A stretch of DNA of 64,000 nucleotides from Combretum micranthum (taxonomy: Eukaryota > Streptophyta > Magnoliopsida > Myrtales > Combretaceae): NCBI GenBank assembly GCA_024138025.1, contig JAMXBD010000234.1, positions 310,001-374,000 on the forward strand, written 5' to 3'. Positions 35,839 to 48,752 of the stretch are shown one piece after another (position 1 is the first letter of the stretch; each line of letters starts with the position of its first letter). The notes below the pieces were generated by a model. It saw nothing but the letters and a program-made list of their open reading frames with translations. It was not told the origin of the DNA and did not search any database. The position numbers and the translations under genes were made by a program.

Positions 35839-36623
35839 ATTGAATAATATTATAAGAGGTTTATACATTACTATTAAGCATGTACTACGATACATGTACA
35901 GAAAATAAATATTGCAATATAATGAAATTTGAAAGGTAACACAATCACTCAAGCAAATTAATCATATACACAAATAAATTGTTTAAGAAATGTATTTAAA
36001 CTGATATGTGTTTATTTTTCTATTGTAAATGTTTCTACCACATAGAAAAGATGCATTCCGAAAACTTATAAACTTGTTATAAATGGTCGGGGAGCTTGCA
36101 TGCTATAGTCTTGTTTTAGATGGGACTGGAATTAAATAAAGCCAATAATAGGTGGGTGTATAGCCTTATTTACATAATATAATAAAAGAGGAGATTGAGC
36201 AAAGAAACTATCTAATAAATGCATATATATTTGATGGATTAAATATATTAATGTAATCAAATTTATATCATAAAATAATTATTGAATGAAGATTGTTTGT
36301 ATAATTTATATATAAACAATTCAAAATGTATTTGCTTACAAAAGACTAAAAATATAAAAGAGGAAAGATAGTTTCAAGGAAATAAATCAAAGAAAATTGG
36401 TCTATTAGTGAGAGAGAAAAATCAAAGAGTTTGGTATTGTTAATATGTTCTTATGATGGGTGTTAAAGTTTAAATAAGTAATTTACTCATGTACTCTGAG
36501 TAAAGAAAGAGTCAATATGGATATCAATTGATAATAATTAACAAAAATTTAAGTAAGAAAAATTGTAGAAATTCACATAAGAATGTGTATTCACAATGAA
36601 AAAATTGTCCATTACCAATTTAT
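35839..36623. other. AT-rich intergenic DNA, no gene seen
   Basis: Nothing beyond A/T-rich sequence and short A runs was recognised. Confidence 0.35.
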
Positions 36624-37007
36624 TGGAAATTATTTATACAAATACCAATTATATAAAAATAATTATCAAAATAGCAATTTAAAAATTGCACGTAGAAGAT
36701 GTGATTTTACTTTTTCTATGAATGTCTTATGACTTACATGCAATTTTTGTTTTTTTTTTTCCTTTTCAGAAATAGTGAATGTTTCATTTATAGTAAATTG
36801 CATGTTGAAGATGTGATTTTACTTTTCATTTATAATAAATGGCATATTTAACATGTGATTTTGCAGTGTACTAAACTTTCAAAATCGCATATTTAACATA
36901 ACATGCGATTCCTTTGTTGAAAAGAAAATCGCAGTCTTAAATGTGACTTTTTTTTTTCTTGGTATTTTGATAATTAAAATTATATGATCTGTATTGAGGT
37001 AATTTTT
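36624..37007. mobile_element. MITE, fold-back element (family M2)
   Basis: The left end GGAAATTATTTATACAAATA with AATTATCAAAATAGCAA pairs with the reverse complement of the right end (AATTATCAAAATACCAAG...). The middle repeats the words TGCATG or GCACG followed by TAGAAGATGTGATTTTAC, and CGCATATTTAACA. No coding capacity. Related ends may occur near 7880, 17800 and 32110. Confidence 0.6.
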
Positions 37008-39562
37008 TTTTTATAAGATTAGTGTATGACACTCGTATGACAATAAAAACAATTCTATGATCTTGTCATTAATTTTGATGGACCAGTGTTATCAACTATT
37101 TAACGGCTCAAATTCATACATAACTGAAGTTGGATAATTCAAATAGTTAATATTTCGATTATTATACTTAATTCACTAAATCCATAACATATCAACCTAT
37201 GCTTGTTGAATTTGAAAAGGTATTAGCAACAATTCTATTCCTAAGTTTGAAGCCATTATCAAAGTAATTAATCGTCTTCTCTATGTGTAAAATAATACAT
37301 ATAAAAGGTAAGCAAGAGCTAAGTATATAATTATACACTATGTAAACAAGTCATACACACCTTACTACTAATATATCAAACGTCAAGTTATTATCTTTAA
37401 TTAGGCGTGACAATACAAGTTAGTCTCTACATAGAGTGCATAACATAATACACGCAAATGCATAGATACATTGGATAAGTATTTCTTAATTCCCAAAGTC
37501 TAAAGAAATAGTCATCTCTTCCATGCTGCTATTAAATTAGCCATGGATGAGCATAGGCTTTTAAAAGCACAACTATTATTGACAAACATAATTCTGTGTA
37601 ACAATAATAAATATATTGGTGAGAGAAGCTATTATTGAACTGATCATAAATAGTATAAAATTTTAAAAGCACAGTTATTATCAACAAATATATATGTAAT
37701 AATAACGGTAAAACTAGGAGTAGTGGAGTACTACATACCAAGTACTAAATTATACAAATTCAAATTTTTAGCAAGACAATAAAAATACGATTTTAATAAA
37801 ACTAAATAAACTAAAATAACTCAAACCAATATTATCATACTTGGCTTGGATGATTGACTTGAACATACATGTTAACAACCCATTGACATAAATGCACACA
37901 CATGAAAATATCAGTGTTTAATCTATCATATCATTGCTCTTTAATGAAGGGTATAACTACTGGTTAGTGCATGTAGTTTCCAATTACCAAAAGCCTGATT
38001 CTTTAGTATTGCTAATCCAAGAAGCATTTCATTAAAAGTTATGATATTAAATAGCTCTTTTACTTATATGCCTACACACTTAACTGTTGAATAAAAGGTT
38101 ATCACATACTTGGTTTATGTTTATTAAACACACATTGATTGATTAAGTAGTCAATTAGACACATAACACTATTGATTGATCTCTAAATAATATTATAGAT
38201 TCGTATACCTAAATTTAAGAATATATTTCTAACTTATTTAAATAAATGTGAATAAAAAGAATTTGTTTAAGATCGCGGTAAACCAGTCTCATTTGAAGTT
38301 AAAATACCTGACTCAACACTCACTAAGGAAAACTAATTGGTTGCATAGGGCATGGATCACACATTTGACTCAAGGGAGATCGATAGCGATTGACTGCAAG
38401 TGTGATTTTTTTTTACTTTTTTAAAGAAGCAAAATATTGATCAAGGTTTTATTTTTAAAATGAATAAAATATATTTGTTTATGAAAGAGCACTAGAATAT
38501 ACTCAAAAGGCAGGTGGTGAATTGAGCACATCAACTATATCAAATTCATGGATCTTAATGTAAATGTGCAAGTTTAGCACTAATGACAATAATAATAACA
38601 ATGATAATGTGCTAGAAATGTAAAAAGATAGGGAAGAGAATTCAAGCCTGAATGTAACATGGAGTTCGAACTGCTGTCTAATCTTCATAGGCATAACACT
38701 CCTCCAATCGAAGACTTACCCGCTCTTATTAATCACAAAGAACAAGTGCTCACAAGGAGCTATAAAAGTATCATAACTCTTAAATGTACAACAACCTCAC
38801 AATTTTAATGCTATTTTACAAATAACAAATACACATAAGAGCACTACTTTGATTTCTCTCTTAAGAAGTTTTGCAAATAATGAGCTAAAGATAATAGAAA
38901 TAAATTATGGAGGATTAATGCACTTGTATGTTTGCAAATAATAATTCTCAAAATGTTGGTTTAATTTGCAAAAATTCAAGTACAAATAGTCTTCAATAAG
39001 TCAAATGGTTGTTGTGAAAACCGTCCAAAAACACCCCTCATTTAATGCAATAATAGCTAGTTTTAGTTGTACCAATGAGCTAGTGCGAAACCCTCCCAGA
39101 TTGCCAATGCGCAAAAATTGTGCATATGCTACATGTACTGGCAAGCTAGTAGGGTACTATGGGAAACCCTCAAAAATCCACATGATGCTCCTTTATCGAA
39201 ACAGTTGTATTGGCTCGCTTGTACACCTTCTACACACATAAGCATATACAAAACACAAACAAATGTGAGAGTAAAATTTCTTTAAACATTTTCTTACAAA
39301 AGTTAGAAAATTTTACCTCTCAACTTCCATTCCTAATTATTATATCGTAATTATAATAAGATAAAAGAAAACAATTTACCTAAGCATCATGTTTGAAAAA
39401 AATAAAAAGAGATAAAACAGTAAAACCCCAAAATTAATAATGTTAGAACTATGAAATTTCACAAATTTATAAATGCATTAATTAATTTATACATTTAAAG
39501 AGTGCTTTTTTTATTCAATGAATTTAAATATAATTACATAAAAATCATTCTATATTAGTAAT
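37008..39562. other. AT-rich intergenic DNA with unclassified repeat debris
   Basis: No coding exon with recognisable similarity. Between about 38990 and 39240 the DNA is less AT-rich (AAACCCTC repeated, GAGCTAGTGCG, GGCAAGCTAGTAGG). This looks like part of an old LTR but has no visible partner in the window. Confidence 0.35.
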
Positions 39563-39893
39563 TGTTGAGGGTCTAAATCAAACCTGGGTTACTCGAGCCA
39601 AACCCAACACGTTAATAGAGTGGGTTGCCCTCCATGGCCTAGCCGTTAATAAGATATTGCAATACATGGCCTGGCCTTATACTAGCAATCTCGACATCTG
39701 TTTGGCCGTCTCTACTTTGCTTACCACTCAGCACAAGCAGCACAAACGGACTAGGTTTCTAGTAATGGAGTAGTAGGTCTACCCACATCCTCCATGATTA
39801 TTAACAATCGCTCACTTGTCTACTAGCCCATGACATTTGCAACTGACAAGTCGATCGCCTATAAATATTCACCTACCTCTCACAAGAAGGGTA
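39563..39893 (+). repeat. Gypsy 5' LTR, first part
   Basis: Begins TGTTGAGGGTCTAAATC. It matches 54013-54350 along its whole length and is interrupted by the Copia insertion after GGGTA (39889-39893). It contains a TATAAATA box-like motif near 39860. Confidence 0.75.
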
Positions 39894-40745
39894 TGTTAAA
39901 CTTGAAAGCTCAATGAGAATTTTGGTGAGACAATATAATGCGCAATTAACTATTTATCTGTTGTAAACTACACTTAATTTTTCAAATATATATTGTGTAT
40001 GTGTCCTTTGTGTGTGAGTTTTCTACAGGTTTTAGTAGAAATAGAGGATGGTCGAGGGTAATCCAAATTCAAGTGTTAAGACACAACAAAGTAAAAGCCA
40101 AAGCTCGACAAGCTCAAGAATGTTAAATTAGTGGTAGAGGGGTTGGTCGAGGCCTAGACAAATTAAGTGATCAAGACGCGATAAGTTAAAGTCCAAGCAT
40201 GACAAGACAAAGAAGTGGAGTGCTGGTCGTGGATCACATCGTGGGCTCGACGTGACGAAGACTTAGGGCGCAATAGTTCAAATTTAAGACTTAAAGAAGC
40301 GTGCGTATGGAGAGGCTATTGAGGAAGTTGGAGCGCGACAAATTGTGGCACGATGAATATTTGAGGCGTGACAGCTTAAAGTCTGAAGCTGATGTGGTAA
40401 GAAAAGAGCAGTTGAAGCATATTTAATGTTTAGCAGATTATAGACGTTGTGTTTAATGGACTTTTGAAATTCAAAAACTATTTATATACAAGTCCTAGAG
40501 ATCAACATAGAAAAGAAGTGCCAAAATCATTTCGAGCTCTTTATTCCAATCAAACAAATCTTTCTTTTTATTCTCTTGTATATAATATTTGTAAATCAGT
40601 TAGAGAGAGAAAAAACACTTTAGTGCTCAATTCAAGTTTATGGCTATTCATTTAAGAGAACTTAGAGAGAAAGGAAATATTTTATTTTCCTGAGTTGTGT
40701 AATTGCTCATCTTGATCTATCTTGTGAAATTAATTGAAGTAGTGG
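39894..40745 (+). repeat. Copia 5' LTR, first part
   Basis: Starts TGTTAAACTTGAAAGC. It pairs with 48753-49608 of the 3' LTR and is broken at GTAGTGG by the 4.67-kb insertion. Confidence 0.9.
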
Positions 40746-43700
40746 TGTCATGCCCCAAAAAGGGGGCCTAGAAGGAAAATCTAAGTAATCATATCAAGTA
40801 TGTATCCAAGATATAAGAACTGTTTTGCAAGTCAGAGATTACAAAACTCTATTTAATATTTTCTACACAAGTTTTAATTTTCAGAGAATACTTTAATAAC
40901 TAAGGAAATACAAGTTCCCACAGTTCAACAGAACTGTAGAGAATCCGTATCCCCACCAAATAATGAAATAAAATAGATCGTATACAAATTACAAGGCTTG
41001 AACTATTAAGCAACTAATCTAATCCAATCTCAATCTAACTCATATATTACAAAATCATCAACTTAAATACCAAACATTAAGATTACATTCTAATTTCCTT
41101 TTCTTATCATCAGAGGCTTCACTGAAGGTAAACTTTCACTTCATATACTCTTAGCCCATTCCCACCTTGAGCTATACCTGCACAAAAACTATGGGGGTGT
41201 GAGCTCATCTATAGCTCAATGAATAACAATGACCAAACCGCACGACAAACAAATGCCAAACAGTTGTTATTAGCAAACATATGCAATGTGACACTCAAAT
41301 ATATGATATGCATAGTTTGGATGATTGGAATCCAAGCTAATGGAGATTTACGCCCTCTCTTTAGGGTTAAAGGAATAATTTTAGTCATTCATGCCTACGA
41401 CAACTGCGAACTAAGGAATGGAGTGCTTTCTCAGTTTAGAGCATTCAACTCATTGCTTTCTCTACACAGTGCATTCAGTACATTACCTTTAGCTCATAAC
41501 TTTCAGTTATTTCATTTTGAAACTCGTGTATACTGAAATATAACCTCAAACTTCCCCTTAAATACTAAGGAGGGAGATTCTTTTGAAATTCACTTCATTA
41601 AAAAATAACCTCTAACTTTTTCTTAGCAGAACTAAGGAGGGAGGATTTTATTTTGAAACTCGTTTATATTAAAACATAAATCTCATTTTTGTATATACAC
41701 ATATACTGCCCACATACCCTCCACTTCACCTTGGAGCCTTAGAAACCCTCTAAGTACTAACTCTCCTAGGCCAATACCTACACAGGCGACATCTTTTTGT
41801 GCCAATTAGTTCATGGGATATTGACAACCCTATGGTATTCAATTGGAGAAACAGATCTACTGACTTTGCTTAAGACTACCAATAATTGACATGTTAGCAT
41901 GTGACATGAATACCATGCTAATGCAAGTATGTTATTGTGCTATGCATGTTTATTTAATTAAATTGCCATATAGTATTAAGTACTTTTATTAAGTGAATAA
42001 TCGATTAACAAATACTCATCAATAACAACAATCCAACCACTACAAGCATTGTGTTATCACTTTCACTATTAATTTTTATCAAACAATACAATCATTAAAC
42101 TGTATACAATTACCCCATCCCCATGCATACTCAATTTAGTTTATCTTAAATTTAGGTGCAACTACATTACACGCATAAGCAAGTTGATAGGGCTAATGTT
42201 ATCCACCTGATATCTAAGCTAGGTCTTAACAAGCTTCTAGGAAATCTAAAACATTATTCCCATTAATATCAAATCATCAACCACATCAAATTATCATCAT
42301 CCTTCATATATGAAATCCTAGCATAAATTGAATATTGGCTAAGGCTATTACAAAGAATATATCAAAACAAACGTCAGAAATTAAATCCATTTTAAGATCC
42401 TATTTGACTAGACACTAAGTACGAATCTCGCTATGGCTGCGCATATAGCCCTGCCAAGATACAAACAGTTCTACATTATCTAACAAAGTATTCTTTTTCT
42501 CTTTGTTTATGATTTATTCATTAAAGAAACATCATCATTCATTCATATACAAAAATACCCATTTCCATGGCAAAAACACATTTGAAACAACATATTCCCA
42601 ATATTAACTTAAGTTTATTACATTACAATTACATCTAGTTCATTTACTAGCTAAGTTTAGATTAGCTTAGTTTCTTTACTAAATCCAATTATTAAATCAT
42701 ATTCATTAATCTCTCTATTTTACTCTCATATATCTATTAAGACCTTAATAAAATTAACTCTCATATTTTAAAACAATTTCATTTTTGCTTCTTCTAGTTC
42801 TTCAAGTTATATTAGACTTAAGTCTATTAATGAATTTACTTATATCAAATTCCACATTAAGCCTATTTTAGTTACTAAATTGCAAGCATTCATCCCATTA
42901 AGTTAATATTATGTATCCTACAAGATTTTAAATTAAGCGAGTTCATTTTATCTCATCATGATTTATTAGACTATATTGAACCTAGGTTTATTAACTAAGC
43001 TCATTTGATGAACTTAAGTCTATGTTAACTTAATCTTAGCCAAGTTGAATACACTTAAACAATTCAATTCATTTTAATTCATTCAAGTTCATTTAGTCAA
43101 GTTGAATCTAGTTTTATTAGCTAAGTTCATTTTATACTTAATTACATAAATATAACTAGTAAACATAAGCTTTCAACCTTTTTTTTTTTTTACTATAAAG
43201 CAGTTGGAAACTAATAAAATTAAAGCCTTAATACTTTTAGAATTTCCAAAAAATTAAAATATTAAAGTTTTAGATTTATTTTTAAACTTTCCATAGCATT
43301 TTGAATCATCTCAATATGAGTTTGAAAGAAAAAGTTACGATTAGATTACGAATTAGGAAAGGCTGCATGACCTGTCTATACGACCGTACTGGAGGCAGTG
43401 CTGCCCCTGCAATCCCCTGTCACGAAACTTATACTCCTTTTCACAATTTTAACGTATTTTTGCACATTTTACTTCTACAAAACATCATCTAGACATCATA
43501 CAAACTAGTTTCCATACTTCTAACACTTTTATTCTCATTCAACAACATCAAATACCTTCAAACCATTCCATCAAACCCCATATCTATTATTCATCATCTT
43601 CTTCATTCACCCAACATGTAACAAGCATCAAACTAACATATATAAATATAAACAACAAATAAAATAGAGGAAAAAGCAAACTTATCTTTTTTAGGCAACT

Positions 43701-45418
43701 TAAACTTCTTGAATTCTCTTCATCTCTACTTTTCCCAAGTTTTTGAATCTTGTTTATACATGATTTCCATCCTTGATCTTGTTTTCCACTTCATTTTCTT
43801 CCAAAATCTTATTTAGATTTGAGATTTGGAGTGAAATTTGAGGAGTAAAGAGGAGTAGAGAGAAAAGGAAGAAGAAAAGAAAGGAATCGGTGGAAAGAAA
43901 AAAAAAAGAAGGAAAGATAGATGAAGGAGAAAAAGGGCAGCTAAGAAGAGAGAGAAAGAGAGAGAATAAATAGGATAAAACAAAAATAATTGGAAAACAA
44001 TTTCAAGACATATTACATATAAATTAATAGCTTGATTTAGCTTGAGTTTGAGCTTAAAACTGATATTTTTAAATAAGCAGTTGAACTCAAAATTTACAAG
44101 GATCGTGAAAATAGAATTTTGGTTCAAATAGCTAATTTTGGATATTTCATAAATTTAGGTGAATGAACTTAAGAAATTTGGTGTCATTTGTAAATCAAAA
44201 GAGAAAAGATCTAGTTTGTTAATTGTAAGAAATTGAATAAAGCAATTTATAAAATGAACTAGGATTTGGAGTTTACAAATTTACTAAACAGTGAAATTGA
44301 ATTTTTTTAAGTGTTTAGAGATTAAAAAGAATTATAAGAAAAGAAGTTTGATTTGAAATCTATAAAAGATAAAAGGATTTGATTGGTTGAAGAGGTTAGT
44401 TAAAGCAAATTGGTTAAATGAAGGGATCATTTGAAATCTTCAAATCCAAGTTAATTTATTTATTAATTGATTATGTCAAGCTATTTAATTTTATCTTATT
44501 AATCATTTTACTTAGCTTAATTTGATTATCTAAGCTCAATCTAAATTAAGTTCTAATTCAAGTTTTGTTGTCACTTTTTATTTCTTAAAGAACCTTTGAT
44601 TCCTTTGTTAAACATTCATATTTATTAAGTTTATGAATCATAGGTAGCTTGATTATATTGTTTTGGTCTTCTATCGCATTTACCTTATATTTCTTATTAT
44701 TTTCATTTTTGTGAAATATCTTAGGATTTCAAAGTTTCTTTAACTTCACACAATTGATATTCTATGCAGTATAGCATATATAAATAATAAGAATTAGATT
44801 AGTGATTTCAACCTTCACTCACTTGATTTTTGAAAAAGACTCAGACTCAATAAAGATGATAAATAACTAACCATTTGACTAGACTTGACTCTAGACCTAT
44901 GACAACAAATAACGACACAACAAAGACTCACACGACACGACAAACTCAACAATTGAAGGTTATAGATTCGCTTTTCTATTCTTATCTATAAATATATGAC
45001 AACATAAGTATAGAACATACCTATATTGTAAATTCTTTTAGTCATTAAACGTATTGCGTTTTATAATTTTTCATTAATGTGATCATCTTGACAAGATTGA
45101 AGTCAAGATGTTTTAATTTCATTCTTTACATATTTTTCCAAATCACTACGATCTTATTAAAGTTGAAATTAGATTCTCTCATTATGTTATTGAATTATTA
45201 TCAATTATTAATTGCGAAGAGCTATGGAAATTTGTTTCTTATAATTTTATTGTCATTTATTCAAATTTTTAATCAACAATTAGATTGTTTACATTTTGAT
45301 ATTTTTAAAACGCAAAAATTAGGGTGATTTCTGTGATTTCCTTTGAAACATTTCCAAAACTTAACATTATTTACTTAATAATTTTGATATTTGAGTTGTG
45401 CTATTTTGGGTTATTACA
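40746..45418 (+). mobile_element. Long LTR-like insertion (probable solo LTR) inside the Copia 5' LTR
   Basis: Its borders are defined by comparison of the broken Copia 5' LTR with the unbroken 3' LTR. It begins TGTCATGCCCCAAAA and ends GGGTTATTACA, i.e. TG...CA termini typical of Gypsy LTRs starting TGTCA. Inside are long AT-rich tracts, a stretch GGGGGTGTGAGCTCATC with AGCTCAATGAATAAC near 41195, and a GC-rich patch near 43370-43430, but no gag-pol. Long Gypsy LTRs of this style reach several kb, so a solo LTR fits. The expected 5-bp duplication (agtgg before, ggccg after) is not seen. Confidence 0.6.
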
Positions 45419-45644
45419 GGCCGTAAAGACCTCGATTGAGGCATTTGGTGGACCTTGGAAAGTAGAAAAGGGCTGAACTCTACGTTAAATATTGGCTTGA
45501 TTTTCTCTATCTCTTTAAATGACTCATTATATCTGTTATTACTTATCCACTACAATTAAGTCTATATCTTGTTCTTACTATAATTAAAATTAATTATTTG
45601 GGCTTTTAGGCAAATACATAATTCATCTCCTCCCCTAAATTTCA
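45419..45644 (+). repeat. Copia 5' LTR, second part
   Basis: Resumes with AAAGACCTCGATTGAGGCA, matching 49611 onwards in the 3' LTR. It ends TTCA directly before the primer-binding site. About 20 bases present in the 3' LTR end are missing here. Confidence 0.88.
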
Positions 45645-45646
45645 TT

Positions 45647-45658
45647 TGGTATCAGAGC
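45647..45658 (+). other. Primer-binding site (initiator tRNA-Met type)
   Basis: TGGTATCAGAGC immediately follows the 5' LTR. It is complementary to the 3' end of initiator tRNA-Met, the usual primer of plant Copia elements. Confidence 0.92.
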
Positions 45659-45711
45659 CCGTCTCTATTTTTTTTCTTTTTTGTGCTTAACCATCAAATA
45701 GAGTAAACATC

Positions 45712-48485
45712 ATGGCTTTGAATACACAAAGGTTTCTAGAGGGGCAAGCGATAAACAAACCCCCGCTTTTGTGTAGGGTAATTACCCATACCAAAAGTGC
45801 AGGATGAGAATTTTTCTAAAAACTTCAAATAGATTAATATAGGAATATCATAGAAAATGGGCGTTTAAAAATTAAAGGAAAATAAGAAGTAGATTATACA
45901 GAAGAAGATTGGAGAAAGTTGGATTTAAATAAAATTGCTATGAATATTTTACATTGTGGCTTAAATGAAAGTGATTTTAACATAATTTGTACATGTTCTA
46001 TTGCTAAAGAAATCTGGGATAAACTTGAAAAGACTTATGAAGGAACATCAAGAGTTAAAGATATTAAAATAAGTCTTTTATACAGTGAATTTGAAAATTT
46101 TAAAATGCTTCCTAATGAATCTATTGACGAAATACATAATATATTCGTTAATATTATAAATATTTTAAGTGTGTTTGAGAAGAACTTTACTAATTTCGAT
46201 ATCAATTCTAAACTTCTTATATCACTTCCAAAAGCTTGGGAAGCAAAGAGAATAGCAATAGAAGAAGCAAGAGATCTCAATGCTTTAAGTAAGGAAAAGC
46301 TCCTTGGTGTACTCAAAACCCATGAGCTCATCAAGAAACAAGGCGAGGAAACCAACAAGAAAGCTATTACCTTGAAAGCCACAAGACAAGAATCCATGGA
46401 TGAAAATGAAAATGAGGATCTTGTTTTGATGACCAAAAAGTTTAAGAAATTCATGAGGTCCAATCAAAAGTCAAAGAAGGTAGAGGATGACAACAGCCAT
46501 CCAGACACAAGAGAAAGGATGTGATTACATACTTCAACTATCAAAAGCTAGGACACATCCAACAATACTGCCCTCTGCTCGTAAAGAGATCAAAGGAGAA
46601 GAAGAAAAGAACTTATATGGCAACATGGAGTGATGAAGACTCATTTAACTCAGATGATGAAAATGTATGTTTCATGGCTTTAGACAGTGAGGTAACATCT
46701 CCCTCTTCTCCTTCATATGTTGAGTTGCATGCTATGTATGAAAAAATATGTTACAAATTAATGAAAGATGAGAAAAAGAACAGCATGCTGAAATCTTTAA
46801 TAATAAAAGTAGGAGAACAACTAGAAAATTTTTAGATTGATCATGAAGAAATTAAATATAAGAATGAAAAACTACATGATGATATTAATAGTCTGAAAAT
46901 AGAAAATGAAAAGATAAATAATAATTGTAAAAAGTTGAAAAACAAAAATAATGAGTTAAAAGAAATAAATAAAAAATTAACAATTAAAAATGATTTGTTG
47001 GATATTGAAGTTAAAACTTTATAGAAAAATAATATCGCTTGTGCTGATAATCATAGTGATAATATCCTAAAAGAACTAGAAGTTTTGAAAAATGAAAAAA
47101 AAAAAAGTGTTAAAAACTAGCTTATATGATTCAAGGCCTATTATAGCCAAATTTACAAATGGCAAGAAAAATTTGAATACACTTCTCAGGAACCAAAAAT
47201 GTGATTCAAATAAATTTGGAATTGGCTATAGGGAAAATAATTGTAAGTCCCACAAAACCCATTTTGTAAAAACCACCTATGTGACATGTAACTATTGTAG
47301 CAAAACAGGCCATATTGCACATAACTGTGCAATAAGAAAATCTATGAATTTGAATCATCATAGCAAGTTTGTTTAGGTTCCAAAAAGAGAATTATTGTAC
47401 CTCCTAACCGAAAAGGACTCAAACTAAAATGGGTACCAAAGAAGTTATGATTTATCTTGCAAGGATCCTCAAGAAGACACAATAAATGGCATTTGGACAG
47501 TGGCTATACTGGAGATGTGTCCAAGTTCACATCACTAAACTTGAAGGATTATGGGAGTGTTACCTTTGAGGATAACAGAAAATCAATAGTTTTAGGTGAA
47601 GGTAACATTTTCATTAACTAAGATTTGGTTATTAAAAATGTTCTGCTTATTGACAACTTAAAATATAATTTGTTTAGTGTTAATGAATTGTGTAATAACA
47701 GTTTTGAAGTAACATTTTCTGCCAAAAAGTATTTCATTGAAAGAATTGACAATAACCAAAATACTTCGAAGGATATAGACAAAAAAATATTTACAAAATC
47801 AATTTAGATGACTTTAATCAAATGAAACTTTTCTATATTCTCAAAATGACAATAGTTGGTTATGGCATAGAAAATTAAAACATGCTATCATGGACATATT
47901 TTCAAAACTTGTTAAAAAGGATATTGACAAAGGTTTACCAAAGATCAATTTTCATTCAGACAAGATTTGCCAAGAATGTAAAAAAGGACAACAAACCATT
48001 ACTTCTTTTAAGTCAAATGATGTTGTTTCCACTTCTAAGCCATCAGAACTATTGTACATAGATTTATTTGTTCCCACTCAAACCTTCAGTTTGGGAGGAA
48101 AGAAATACACCTTGGTCATTGTTGATGATTTTACTAAATATACATGGACTTTCTTTCTTGTATCTAAAGACGAAACCGATCTTTTTTAGATATTGCAAGA
48201 AAGTCCAAAATGAAAAAGGTCTTAATATTATTACAATTTAAAGTAATCATGAGGAAGAATTTAAGAATCATGAAATGGAAAATTTTTGCAATAATTATGG
48301 TATTGAACACACTTTTTCAGCTCCAAGAACTCCACATCAAAATGGTATAGCAAAAAAAAAAAAAAAAAAAGACTTTAATTGAAATGGCTAGAACCATATT
48401 GTATGAAAACAATTTACCAAAACATTTTTGAGCTGATTCTGTTTGTTATCTGTGCATTACTCCTCGTTTGAATAATATTAAATCT
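45712..48485 (+). pseudogene. Copia gag-protease-integrase polyprotein, degenerate and truncated
   Basis: Starts MALNTQRFLEGQ, the usual gag start of TNT/SIRE-like elements, then is broken. The gag core is open at 45919-46524 (KEIWDKLEKTYEG, 201 codons). Next comes a frameshift into 46521-46835 with a first zinc knuckle that has lost a cysteine. A coiled-coil-like Lys/Asn/Glu-rich stretch with stops runs 46840-47090, and an intact CX2CX4HX4C knuckle is at 47287-47328. Protease relics (HLDSGYTGDVS) lie near 47490. The pre-integrase zinc region and start of the integrase core (IVDDFTKYTW) are at 47850-48189, with later integrase in another frame to about 48400. Reverse transcriptase and RNase H are absent. 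It is non-functional. Confidence 0.9.
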
Positions 48486-48737
48486 GTTATATTATTTCTT
48501 TGATGAGTATAAAGGAGGAGAGAGTATGGGATACACAATCAACAATATGCATTAAGTATGTTTTGATATGGGGAGAAAATAACATATTAAGTGTAGTTTG
48601 TATTTTCCTAAAAATTAAGCATCAGAAATTTATTTTTAAAACCTAAAAAATTGAAAATTTCCTTATAACCTAGATGCTTAATTTAGGGGGAGTAGGCTGA
48701 TATGAATATGGGTTAATTATGCATAAATTGTCCTCAT

Positions 48738-48751
48738 AAAAAAGTGGGAGA
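48738..48751 (+). other. Polypurine tract of the Copia element
   Basis: An A run followed by GTGGGAGA directly precedes the 3' LTR. The AAGTGGGAGAT form is usual in plant Copia elements. Confidence 0.85.
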
Positions 48752-48752
48752 T

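Noticed and set aside
41219..41536. 105-codon forward frame
   Set aside because: It lies inside the 4.67-kb LTR-like insertion and matches no retrotransposon or host domain.
43813..44127. Reverse frame of 104 codons with many hydrophobic residues
   Set aside because: Low-complexity A/G-rich DNA inside the 4.67-kb LTR-like insertion; no domain or conservation signal visible.
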